In this document: in pieces, positions 1 through 5,826 of the stretch
Layout of the letters: every line of letters begins with the position of its first letter
How positions within the stretch are numbered: the first letter of the stretch is position 1
From: JAHFOW01 sp964370795
Lineage (GTDB): Bacteria > Planctomycetota > Brocadiia > Brocadiales > Brocadiaceae
Assembly (NCBI GenBank): GCA_964370795.1
Contig: CAYJME010000083.1
Span: 1 to 12,743, forward strand
Direction of reading: 5' to 3'
DNA length: 12,743 bases
Notes under the pieces: generated by a model
The model's input: only the letters and a program-made list of their open reading frames with translations
Told to the model about the DNA's origin: nothing
Databases searched by the model: none
Program-made: the position numbers and the translations under genes

Positions 1-312
1 TTGCAAAATCTACCTGCTCTGCGAATTGCTGTTATTCAACAGAGTCATTTATCCATTGCCATAATTAATTTCAATACTGTATTTAACACCAAACTCTTCA
101 TTTTGGTTATTAGAAGCAATTGCGAGTGTATTTCTCGTATAGTCACCTATGAAGCCTGGTATAAGCAATTCACCAAACCAGTACCATAAAGGCATAGAAT
201 TTGACAAAATGTTTTCAAGGGATGCTCTAGTACTGCAACAAATTAATTACGAAACATAATAAATTGATGTTTACCTTATGTTTTATTAAATATATGGCAA
301 TACAATGTATCG
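1..312. other. AT-rich stretch, no confident gene
   Basis: No gene here can be supported with confidence. The stretch is AT-rich, especially 200-310. It contains a short minus-strand reading frame (49-195, listed separately) and a small perfect hairpin at 29-42 (CTGTT, loop ATTC, AACAG) with no T-run, so it is not a convincing terminator. A plus-strand open frame over 1-189 has no recognisable protein features and overlaps the minus-strand frame. I looked for a second attC site between 190 and 312, where one would close the neighbouring cassette, and found no RYYYAAC / GTTRRRY pair. Confidence 0.5.
49..195 (-). CDS. possible short or remnant ORF, unknown
   Basis: This is a 48-codon minus-strand frame starting at an ATG (193-195) and ending with TAA (49-51). 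The upstream frame stays open for about 18 more codons without another ATG, which would fit the tail of a larger, decayed gene. The peptide begins MPLWYWFGELLIPGF, rich in aromatic residues and glycine, and ends in a polar YSIEINYGNG tail. That is more protein-like than the opposing plus-strand frame. I do not recognise a family. It points the same way as the integron cassettes to its right and could be another cassette gene or a fragment of one. No Shine-Dalgarno site is evident. Confidence 0.25.
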   Translation of the reverse strand: MPLWYWFGELLIPGFIGDYTRNTLAIASNNQNEEFGVKYSIEINYGNG

Positions 313-585
313 CTATTTATTTGTCGATGTACTAGTGTTTGTGTTTTCTTGGGCTTCAACTGCTAAAGCTGGTATCACAAGAACCCCTGTGCTTTCAGCT
401 TTTTGCTGAGAATTAAGAAATGGAAAAGTACTAGACTCAAAGCCAAAATACCCCATATTCCATATGGGCGAGCTACATCCTGGAGATGGTGATGCAAAAA
501 CAATTGGCTCAATACTATGGTAAGTCTTAATAAGGCTTGGCGGTGTGAAAATAAAGTAAAAGGAGTTTGGTGTTATATCAAGCAT
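313..585 (-). CDS. C-terminal part of a probably broken cassette gene
   Basis: This is a 90-codon frame whose ATG shares one base with the stop of the preceding frame (TAATG at 583-587). The product starts MLDITPNSFYFIF and is rich in aromatic, Pro and Ser residues, with two cysteines or fewer. It ends in a low-complexity tail of Thr, Ser and Asn. The same frame stays open upstream of the ATG, reading about RRLSEKLKIESSL just before it, which reads like a continuation of protein sequence. I infer that this is the second half of the gene whose first half is 585-926, separated by a frameshift or small deletion. The alternative is a translationally coupled two-gene cassette. The function is not known; see the 585-926 entry for the nuclease-like reasoning. 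Confidence 0.45.
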   Translation of the reverse strand: MLDITPNSFYFIFTPPSLIKTYHSIEPIVFASPSPGCSSPIWNMGYFGFESSTFPFLNSQQKAESTGVLVIPALAVEAQENTNTSTSTNK

Positions 586-926
586 TAATGAGCTTTCGAT
601 TTTGAGTTTTTCTGATAAACGCCGCGCTGAATGATTAGCCCAATGTCTGCACCTGTCTTATATTCTATAGTTGATTTTTTGACACTCGTATTGAGAAATA
701 TTTGGTGATCATGCAATAGCTGCGAAACTTTTGACCATGCGCTAATGCCAGAACTACTATCAAATAGATCGACAAAATCCTCTGTCAATGCCCGCTCATC
801 AACGCTTTGCCCCATCCTAAGACGATTTTCAAGTCGATTTCCAATGTAACCCGATGCCTCTAGGCATGGCTTAAACATAAGTTCTTTTATATCGTTAGTG
901 AGCCAAGAATCCATAATACTACCCAT
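585..926 (-). CDS. N-terminal part of a cassette gene, possibly PD-(D/E)xK-like
   Basis: This is a 113-codon frame starting at ATG 924-926, just beyond the attC site of the neighbouring hicBA cassette, so it is the second cassette of the array. The first 100 residues look like a genuine helical protein (DERALTEDFVDLF, then W64). They lead to EYKTGADIGLII at 88-99, which resembles the first catalytic strand pair of PD-(D/E)xK nucleases (E88, D94). The expected (D/E/Q)xK motif on the next strand is missing. The frame instead ends in a short Lys/Ser tail at 585, where the overlapping frame 313-585 takes over. I infer a degraded gene; the nuclease relationship is tentative. An alternative start, MDSWL, lies four codons downstream. 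TTGACA at 941-946 may be a -35 element, but I see no well-spaced -10. Confidence 0.5.
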   Translation of the reverse strand: MGSIMDSWLTNDIKELMFKPCLEASGYIGNRLENRLRMGQSVDERALTEDFVDLFDSSSGISAWSKVSQLLHDHQIFLNTSVKKSTIEYKTGADIGLIIQRGVYQKNSKSKAH

Positions 927-948
927 CAGATTGAGAAAAATGTCAACC

Positions 949-1005
949 GCCTAATGCAAAACGCAGCGGCAGTGATTAGCCTTCCGCTGAAGTGATTTGT
1001 TAGGC
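949..1005 (-). repeat. attC: integron attC recombination site (59-base element)
   Basis: Read on the minus strand, this 57-bp element starts with GCCTAAC (999-1005), a perfect R'' core (RYYYAAC). It ends with ATTAGGC (949-955), which matches the R' core GTTRRRY except for the first base. The outer GCCTAA/TTAGGC arms are complementary, and an inner pair, CAGCGG/CCGCTG, matches the L''/L' boxes, with unpaired spacers between. This is the folded bottom-strand architecture that IntI recognises. It begins 6 nt after the hicA stop codon, where a cassette's attC belongs, and its orientation fits an array reading away from intI. The A in place of the cleavage-site G may lower its activity. Confidence 0.85.
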
Positions 1006-1011
1006 TGTATT

Positions 1012-1227
1012 TCATAAGTCATCCGGTGTAAGCCCTGTACGCTTAGCAATACGTGCCAGCATGCGAGGGCCAATCTCTTCTCTATCATGAAACGCGAAAG
1101 TAAAATCTGGCCACCCAGAACGGGACAAAATGCGGTGTGATGTGCCAGATTGACGCTTGATCGTCCAGCCAACTCTTAACAAAGCAGCCAGTACCAATCG
1201 TGCTTTGGTTGATGGCCATTGACTCAT
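1012..1227 (-). CDS. hicA: HicA-family mRNA interferase toxin
   Basis: This encodes a 71-residue HicA-type toxin, the usual size for the family. HicA proteins have a dsRNA-binding-like fold and cleave mRNA on translating ribosomes, using one catalytic histidine. Here the signature is the GW...RQSGTSHRIL segment (residues 20-34) with H31 as the catalytic residue. The C-terminal part, ending KRTGLTPDDL, also fits the family. The ATG at 1225-1227 overlaps the TGA of hicB as ATGA, which suggests translational coupling so that antitoxin is made first. The stop lies 6 nt before the attC site, so the pair forms a compact integron cassette. Such modules in integrons are thought to stabilise arrays by killing cells that lose them. 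Confidence 0.85.
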   Translation of the reverse strand: MSQWPSTKARLVLAALLRVGWTIKRQSGTSHRILSRSGWPDFTFAFHDREEIGPRMLARIAKRTGLTPDDL

Positions 1228-1424
1228 GTTGACACAGCGAAGATAGCGCGGAGTTCTGGAATTTCTTCCCCGTGTTCAAGCCGATCAGCCAACACACGCA
1301 AGGCCAAAGCCTTGACTTTTGAAATTGCTTGCTTTTTGCTCCGTCCGTACGCCATAACACCTGGCAAGTCAAGCACTTCGGCTATCCACCGTCCGTCTTC
1401 TTCACGTTCAATTTCGATATTCAC
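1224..1424 (-). CDS. hicB: HicB-family antitoxin (short form)
   Basis: This encodes a 66-residue HicB-like antitoxin that should bind and neutralise the HicA encoded just after it. The sequence follows the HicB partial RNase H-like fold: an N-terminal strand with EEDGRWIAEVLDLPGVMAYG (residues 8-27), then a helix starting SKKQAISKVKALAL. There is no room for a C-terminal DNA-binding domain (ribbon-helix-helix or HTH), so this is a short form, and direct operator binding is doubtful. I chose the GTG at 1422-1424 because a strong GGAGG site (1433-1437 on the complementary strand) lies 8 nt upstream. It is the first gene of the cassette array and is probably driven by the Pc candidate at 1576-1604. 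Confidence 0.85.
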   Translation of the reverse strand: MNIEIEREEDGRWIAEVLDLPGVMAYGRSKKQAISKVKALALRVLADRLEHGEEIPELRAIFAVST

Positions 1425-1575
1425 CGATTACACCTCCACCTTCTACTCTATCCAATACCATCCACACAAGCAAGTTTAGTCTTAATTGCCGAACTTTCTA
1501 TCAGACTTCCCAATTATCATATTATTTTACGTCAAATATACAATATATTTCCCTGTTTTTACTAAGATACATAGC

Positions 1576-1604
1576 ATAGTACTTCGTTCAATATGTATAG
1601 TCAA
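1576..1604 (-). promoter_or_regulatory. Pc: candidate cassette promoter Pc
   Basis: On the minus strand, TTGACT (1599-1604) and TACTAT (1576-1581) are separated by exactly 17 nt. This is close to the sigma-70 consensus and points at hicB, with a leader of about 145 nt. Position and direction match the Pc promoters that drive cassette arrays from beside attI. Confidence 0.5.
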
Positions 1605-1614
1605 GCTTATTCCC

Positions 1615-1642
1615 TTGTTATATGGTAAATTAATAGTATAAT
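1615..1642 (+). promoter_or_regulatory. Pint: candidate integrase promoter Pint
   Basis: On the plus strand, TTGTTA (1615-1620) and a perfect TATAAT (1637-1642) are separated by 16 nt. They point at intI, whose ATG lies 65 nt beyond the -10. The promoter is divergent from the Pc candidate at 1576-1604. I saw no clear LexA box, so SOS control of intI cannot be claimed. Confidence 0.45.
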
Positions 1643-1707
1643 ACCGAATAATTTATTTGTGGAATGATTTTTTACCAACGGTCCATTGAAAGAAACTGTC
1701 TTGAGAT

Positions 1708-2703
1708 ATGGATAATAATAAAGCACAAACCACACCACCCGATGAGAAACCTAAATTACTGGATGTGGTGCAAAATAAAATTCGGTTAAAACACTATAGC
1801 ATACGCACAGAACAATCATATCTGCAATGGATTAAGCGGTTTACTATTTTTCACAACAAGAGACACCCCGGAGATATGGGAGAAAAAGAGATTACGGAAT
1901 TCCTTACGCACCTTGCTGTCAGGGAACATGTATCATCATCCACACAGAACCAGGCATTGTGCGCACTTTTATTCTTATACCGTGAGGTTGTACAAGAAGA
2001 TATTGGCTGGTTAGACGACATTGAAAGGGCAAAGAGGCCTAAAAAACTTCCGGTTGTTTTTACGAGAGAAGAAACAAAAAAGATACTCCTGAGGCTGGAA
2101 GGCACAAAATGGCTGATGGCAAGCCTCCTCTACGGTTCAGGGCTTCGTTTGATGGAGTGTGTCAGACTGAGGGTAAAGGACGTGGATTTTTCTTACAACC
2201 ATATCATTGTGCGGGAAGGCAAAGGCGATAAGGATCGCATAACGATGCTGCCTGAATCACTGAAGAAACATTTGCAACTGCAAGTGTCCAGGGTTAAGGA
2301 AATACACGAAGAAGACCTGAAAAAGGGGTCCGGCTGCGTTTCCCTGCCGGATGCGCTTGAGAAAAAATATCCTCATGCCCCCAAAGAATTTGCGTGGCAG
2401 TATGTGTTTCCCGCCAGCAAACGTTCCATAGATCCCCGTTCTGGAATGGAGAAGAGGCATCATATTGACGAGTCTGTATTACAAAGGGCTGTGAAAGAAG
2501 CTATTCATGCTGCTGGAATTCACAAACCAGCAAGTTGTCATACATTCCGGCATAGTTTTGCCGCCCATTTACTTGAAGATGGTTATGATATCCGTACCGT
2601 ACAGGAATTACTCGGCCACAAAGACGTTTCTACCACGATGATTTATACCCATGTCCTTAATAAGGGTGGAAAAGGTGTGCGGAGTCCTCTGGATGATTTA
2701 TGA
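1708..2703 (+). CDS. intI: integron integrase IntI (tyrosine recombinase)
   Basis: This 331-residue site-specific tyrosine recombinase inserts and excises gene cassettes at attI and attC sites. It is full length for the IntI family. The SAM-like N-terminal domain spans about 16-105 (HYSIRTEQSYLQWIKRF). The catalytic set is complete: R147 in YGSGLR, K172, H278 and R281 in HTFRH, H304 in LLGHKD, and Y313 in MIYTH. The integron-specific insertion that separates IntI from XerC/XerD is present at about 203-250 (LPDALEKKYPHAPKEFAWQY, then DPRSG and KRHH). The GVRSPLD tail is also typical. No Shine-Dalgarno site precedes the ATG. The gene diverges from the cassettes, as in standard integrons, and its intact active site suggests the array could still be mobile. 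Confidence 0.93.
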   Translation: MDNNKAQTTPPDEKPKLLDVVQNKIRLKHYSIRTEQSYLQWIKRFTIFHNKRHPGDMGEKEITEFLTHLAVREHVSSSTQNQALCALLFLYREVVQEDIGWLDDIERAKRPKKLPVVFTREETKKILLRLEGTKWLMASLLYGSGLRLMECVRLRVKDVDFSYNHIIVREGKGDKDRITMLPESLKKHLQLQVSRVKEIHEEDLKKGSGCVSLPDALEKKYPHAPKEFAWQYVFPASKRSIDPRSGMEKRHHIDESVLQRAVKEAIHAAGIHKPASCHTFRHSFAAHLLEDGYDIRTVQELLGHKDVSTTMIYTHVLNKGGKGVRSPLDDL

Positions 2704-2817
2704 TAAAGACAGGAATAATTATATTAATGGATAAGGGGCAGGTTAGCTCTGGCAGCCGGTGATCCCTTTGCATCCGACAGAAGTTATCAATACCAGAGCA
2801 TGTTAAGATGAGATGAG

Positions 2818-3384
2818 ATGAAACCACAAGTCCGCAAATTGGCCGAAACGGCGACAGCCCTTCGGGAAAAAACCAGCACTTACTTTTCAATCACACGGCT
2901 GACAAGTCTGAAAAGCCTTTGTAAAGAGCCATCCACCGCTGCGCAGTTCGGTTTTCATTTAGCAGAGCGTACTTTTGAAAAAGTACAGAATGCCCCATGC
3001 CCAGGATATACAGAACCGCCTGATTGGCATCGCTATCAAGTTCTCATTGCAGAATGCGTTGCCATGATGAAAAAGTATCTGCGTAAACCAACCGGAAATA
3101 ATTTGTCAGCATTACGCGAGATGTGGAGAAAAGTGGAGTCCGTGCAGACATACACGGGTAAGGAAATTTGGGGACATCCGATCCGCAGTATCCATAGTCG
3201 GGAGGTACTGGTAACCGAAGATGCGCTTCAGTGCATGATTTCGCCAGAAGCCGTAGGGTTTTGGGCTTATCAAACTGCGAGAGATTATACCGAACAGTAC
3301 AATCCACACTATGGATCTGGCCTCATTCCAGAGTCGGTTCCAATGCTTGAAGATATAGTCAGCTTTTGGCACAGTCGCGATTAA
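2818..3384 (+). CDS. hypothetical protein, 188 aa
   Basis: I do not recognise this protein. It is predicted soluble, mostly helical and basic near the N-terminus, with no signal peptide or membrane segment. Visible features are a CPGYTEPPDWHRY segment (60-72) with several aromatic residues, a central WRKVESVQTYTGKEIWGHP stretch (109-127), and a C-terminal part ending DIVSFWHSRD. No known catalytic motif stands out. The start is uncertain among three ATGs in a run of AGATG repeats (2807-2820). The ATG at 2818 is the one in frame, with a stop three codons upstream. It lies 115 nt after intI on the same strand but on the side away from the cassettes, so it is not a normal cassette gene. It appears to stand alone. 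Confidence 0.65.
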   Translation: MKPQVRKLAETATALREKTSTYFSITRLTSLKSLCKEPSTAAQFGFHLAERTFEKVQNAPCPGYTEPPDWHRYQVLIAECVAMMKKYLRKPTGNNLSALREMWRKVESVQTYTGKEIWGHPIRSIHSREVLVTEDALQCMISPEAVGFWAYQTARDYTEQYNPHYGSGLIPESVPMLEDIVSFWHSRD

Positions 3385-3681
3385 CGGTTAATGGGTCCGG
3401 TGGCAAAAACAGACAGTGTTCAATTAACCCACGCAACCGTCGTGTCACGGGAAGGGATTGAAAGACAGGTTCTTTCTCATTTCGAGAGGTTATAGGACAT
3501 TTAAATTTTTTAAAACAATAATTAATATATATACGTACGGGCAAACTGAATTATAACGAAGTAGGTTTACTCGCCTGAAATGAGAAAGAACCATTTTAAA
3601 TACAGTTTTCATGTAAATTCGTGTCCTTTTGTTGCTCATTTCTCAGTACCCTCTATGGTTTGACTTTTCAAGGAGTCTGTT
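3385..3681. other. intergenic region with inverted repeat
   Basis: This 297-bp spacer between two plus-strand genes is AT-rich in the middle (3500-3560). It contains a solitary CRISPR-repeat-like motif (3443-3466), a perfect 16-bp inverted repeat (3468-3592), and at its right end the AAGGAG ribosome site (3670-3675) of the DUF2130 gene, 6 nt before its ATG. No ORF of note is present. Confidence 0.5.
3468..3592. repeat. perfect 16-bp inverted repeat around an AT-rich core
   Basis: GGTTCTTTCTCATTTC at 3468-3483 is matched exactly by its reverse complement at 3577-3592, with 93 nt between. The core is AT-rich and includes ATATATACGTAC. A further partial copy of the left arm, CTCATTTCTCAG, occurs at 3635-3645. 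The layout suggests a small non-coding element such as a MITE-like unit, or a long-range hairpin. I see no clear target-site duplication, so insertion by a transposase is not demonstrated. Confidence 0.55.
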
Positions 3682-4987
3682 ATGTCCACAAAAATTATCA
3701 TTAGTTCCGGTGAAATCGTCGTGTGTCCACGGTGTAAAAATGAATTTCATCTCCATCAGGGAATTACCCAACACACGATGGAAAAATATGAAACGGAGTT
3801 TGAAAAGGAGTTTAAGAAAAAGGAAGAGGAACTGAGGGAAGGACTCGAAAAGGAGATAAAGCGAAAGACTTCAAAGGAATTTGCAGCAAAACAAACTGAA
3901 CTCGAAGAAAAGCTGTCAGAGAAGGAAGAGGCGTTAAAACACAAGGAATCTTTAGTCAAAAAGGCGCAGAAAGAGGCACAAGAGAAGGCAAAAGAGGAAT
4001 TTGAACTGGAAAGGAAGACGATTCAGGAAGATTTGGCACAGAAGGAAAAAACCCTGAAAGAATTCAAAGAGAGGGAAATGGCGCTCCTCAAAGAAAAGCA
4101 GAAGCTGCTGGAGGCAAAGGAAAATTNNNNNNNNNNATTTAGAGCTGGAAAATCAACGAAAATTAGACGAGGAACGGAAAAAGATTCAGGAAGAGGCGGC
4201 AAAAAAGGAGGCAGAGAGGTCACGATTCCGCGAGGCCGAATTAACGAAAAAACTAGAAGACTTTAAACAGGCAAATGATGAATTACAGAGAAAACTCGAA
4301 CAGGGCTCACAACAACTTCAGGGTGAGGTGCTGGAATTGGAACTAGAACATCTCTTGCGTGCCTCTTTTCCTTACGACCACATTGAGCCTGTGCGAAAAG
4401 GCGCACGGGGCGCTGACATCCTTCAGCGGGTACATACGCCTGCCGGACAACTCTGCGGAACGATTATCTGGGAAGCAAAGCGCGCCGAGGCGTGGTCGGA
4501 TAAGTGGCTCCAGAAATTAAAGGACGATCAGATGGAGGCAAATGCCAATATCGCTATCCTGGTAACGACCACCATGTCAAAGGATTTTCATGAACCATTC
4601 AGAATGATTGGCGACATCTGGGTAACCAGCGAATGCATTGTGAGACCCGTTGCGGAAACGCTGCGGAATATGTTGATTGAATACCATAAGCTCAAAATGA
4701 CCAACACGGGGAAAAACGAGAAGATGGAATTGCTCTATGACTATTTGTGCAGCCAGCAGTTTTCCCAGAAAATACGGGCAGTTGCAGAGACCTTCGTTGC
4801 CATGAAAAAGAGCCTTGATCAGGAAAAGGCTGCGATGAATAAGCTGTGGAAACAGAGGGAGATGCAAATTGAACGTTTGACGGTAAATATCACGGGGATG
4901 TGTGGCGAACTTCAGGCAATTACTCACGGCTCCCTCCACCAGCTTGATGATATTGAACAGCTTTCATTGCCCGGAGGAGAAGCGTAA
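3682..4987 (+). CDS. DUF2130 family protein, coiled coil plus nuclease-like domain
   Basis: This is one gene crossing the N run at 4127-4136: the frame before it and the frame from 4139 on belong to the same family, about 430 residues in all. The N-terminus has a CPRC knuckle (C15, C18) followed by HLH, probably a small metal-binding motif. A long Lys/Glu-rich coiled coil follows to about 4320. The DUF2130 domain then starts at GEVLELELEHLLRASFP. It has GADILQRV and IIWEAKR, whose spacing fits the Asp and ExK motifs of PD-(D/E)xK enzymes. Nuclease activity is inferred from those residues; the family's role is not known to me. The C-terminus is again helical. The start is secure: AAGGAG lies 6 nt upstream. 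The two frames fit if the true gap is a multiple of three, including zero. Confidence 0.85.
4127..4136. other. assembly gap (10 N) inside the DUF2130 gene
   Basis: Ten N interrupt the coiled-coil part. Phase on both sides requires a true gap length divisible by three. Joining the flanks directly reads KENYLELENQ, so the gap may be zero-length. Confidence 0.9.
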
Positions 4988-5122
4988 ACAGGTAAATTGT
5001 GCTTACGGCGACCGGTAATTCACAACGGCGTTCATGTGCCTGGTCGCCAAAAGGGACGCAAAGATCACGGAATAAACAGGCGGTTAAAAATCTGCTACTC
5101 CGGGAGGTTGTGAGCCGGAAAA
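4988..5122. other. convergent intergenic region with weak hairpin
   Basis: This 135-bp spacer lies between the converging DUF2130 and RNase H-like genes. It contains a 7-bp stem, GGCGACC (5007-5013) and GGTCGCC (5042-5048), with a 28-nt loop and no T-run on either side. It could help end transcription, but it is not a standard intrinsic terminator. Confidence 0.3.
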
Positions 5123-5677
5123 TTAATCATCACAACTACGAGCAATATAACTTCTCAACTGATTCCTGACTAATTTATCTACCTCCGAAAATATTCTCTG
5201 TGTCCCAAAACGGTCTTTTCCCGGTGTGTGTCCTTTAATCCATACGAGCTTTGGCGAAAGCTCGTCACAGAGCGCAAAAATGCTCTTGTAGATATCTGCA
5301 TTTCCTAATATTGTCCCTTTTCTTTTACTGAGATATTGAACGCTCTCAAGCCTCTCTCTGCGCCGCAATAAATCAACTGCCGTGCGACAGTCCGTGTAAA
5401 TGGTTATCGACGCTCTTTTTCCAGAGGTTTTGGTCTCATTATCTGCCTTGAAGGATTCGAGAGCCCAGAGAAGCGTCTGAAGTTCCAGCCGCGTATTCGT
5501 TGTATGCTCTACTACCCTTGTTTTCACTGCAGAAGGATCATACAATTCCTCTATCACGTTTTTGTTTGCCGGCAGTTCCTCAGGGCAATTGGGAATACAC
5601 AAAAATCCCGAAACGCCGAGCTTTCTTCCCGGATTGTAGCTGGCATCAACAAAAATCGTTATATGAGATTTAGTCAC
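5123..5677 (-). CDS. RNase H-like domain protein
   Basis: This 184-residue protein has the RNase H type 1 layout and should cleave the RNA strand of RNA-DNA hybrids using two metal ions. The catalytic set can be read in order: D11 in ITIFVDASYNPG, E65 in NTRLELQTLLWAL, D96 in ITIYTDCRTA, H150 in WIKGHTPG, and D167 in the final helix EVDKLVRNQL. It is longer than E. coli RNase HI (155 aa). The extra length is a loop at about 28-58 and a variable region at 105-130, so it is a divergent family member rather than a clear rnhA. The GTG at 5675-5677 is chosen because the upstream frame has no ATG before a TAA. It lies 149 nt beyond the response regulator stop, on the same strand. Confidence 0.8.
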   Translation of the reverse strand: MTKSHITIFVDASYNPGRKLGVSGFLCIPNCPEELPANKNVIEELYDPSAVKTRVVEHTTNTRLELQTLLWALESFKADNETKTSGKRASITIYTDCRTAVDLLRRRERLESVQYLSKRKGTILGNADIYKSIFALCDELSPKLVWIKGHTPGKDRFGTQRIFSEVDKLVRNQLRSYIARSCDD

Positions 5678-5826
5678 CGAGACACCAAAATATTGCTGTT
5701 GTTGAGTCGTATATTACTTAAGCAGCGTAACTCAGCTGGTTCCTCCTGGCATTTGCTATGTCATAAAATAACGTGTTGGCAATTGTAGAATAACGATAAA
5801 GCGATCGTTGGGTAGCATCTTAAATA
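5678..5826 (-). other. intergenic region between response regulator and RNase H-like gene
   Basis: This 149-bp spacer contains a weak hairpin (5791-5808, AACGAT and ATCGTT with a 6-nt loop) just after the regulator stop, without a T-run. It also has a strong AGGAGG on the minus strand (5742-5747) that precedes no usable start codon. A D-arm-like CTCAGCTGGTT (5731-5741) is not part of any tRNA fold I can build. Confidence 0.3.

Larger units (their letters stand above)
1425..1707. other. intI-cassette spacer, expected attI region
   Basis: This 283-bp AT-rich spacer separates the diverging intI and hicB genes. In integrons it holds attI, the integrase promoter Pint and the cassette promoter Pc. 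Two divergent sigma-70-like promoters can be read (listed separately). The attI crossover point is not clear. The best candidate is GTTCGGC on the minus strand (1488-1494), one base off the GTTRRRY core and about 64 nt upstream of the hicB start. If it is real, the first cassette would be about 545 bp, a usual size. No coding sequence is evident. Confidence 0.45.

Noticed and set aside
1..189. Plus-strand ORF of 62 codons at the left end
   Set aside because: It begins with TTG at the window edge, has no protein-like pattern, and overlaps a more protein-like minus-strand frame.
951..1172. Minus-strand ORF crossing the attC site
   Set aside because: It is an out-of-frame shadow of hicA that runs into the attC element, with no family features.
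1219..1565. Plus-strand ORFs over the hicB gene
   Set aside because: They are shadows of hicB and the AT-rich spacer. hicB has a strong GGAGG site and a clear family match.
1708..2703. XerC/XerD housekeeping recombinase
   Set aside because: The IntI-specific insertion at residues 203-250 and the adjacent attC site argue for an integron integrase.
3366..3382. A sigma-54 (-24/-12) promoter
   Set aside because: TGGCAC is present, but the matching TTGC element at the right spacing is not. No clear -24/-12 site was found upstream of any gene here.
3443..3466. A CRISPR array
   Set aside because: Only one repeat-like unit is present, with no second copy at spacer distance on either side and no cas gene in the window. 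It is kept only as a low-interest motif.
4577..4939. Minus-strand ORF of 120 codons in the DUF2130 gene
   Set aside because: It is antisense to the conserved DUF2130 domain and has no recognisable features.
5725..5755. A tRNA or tRNA remnant
   Set aside because: CTCAGCTGGTT resembles a D-arm, but no acceptor stem, anticodon arm or T-arm could be built around it.
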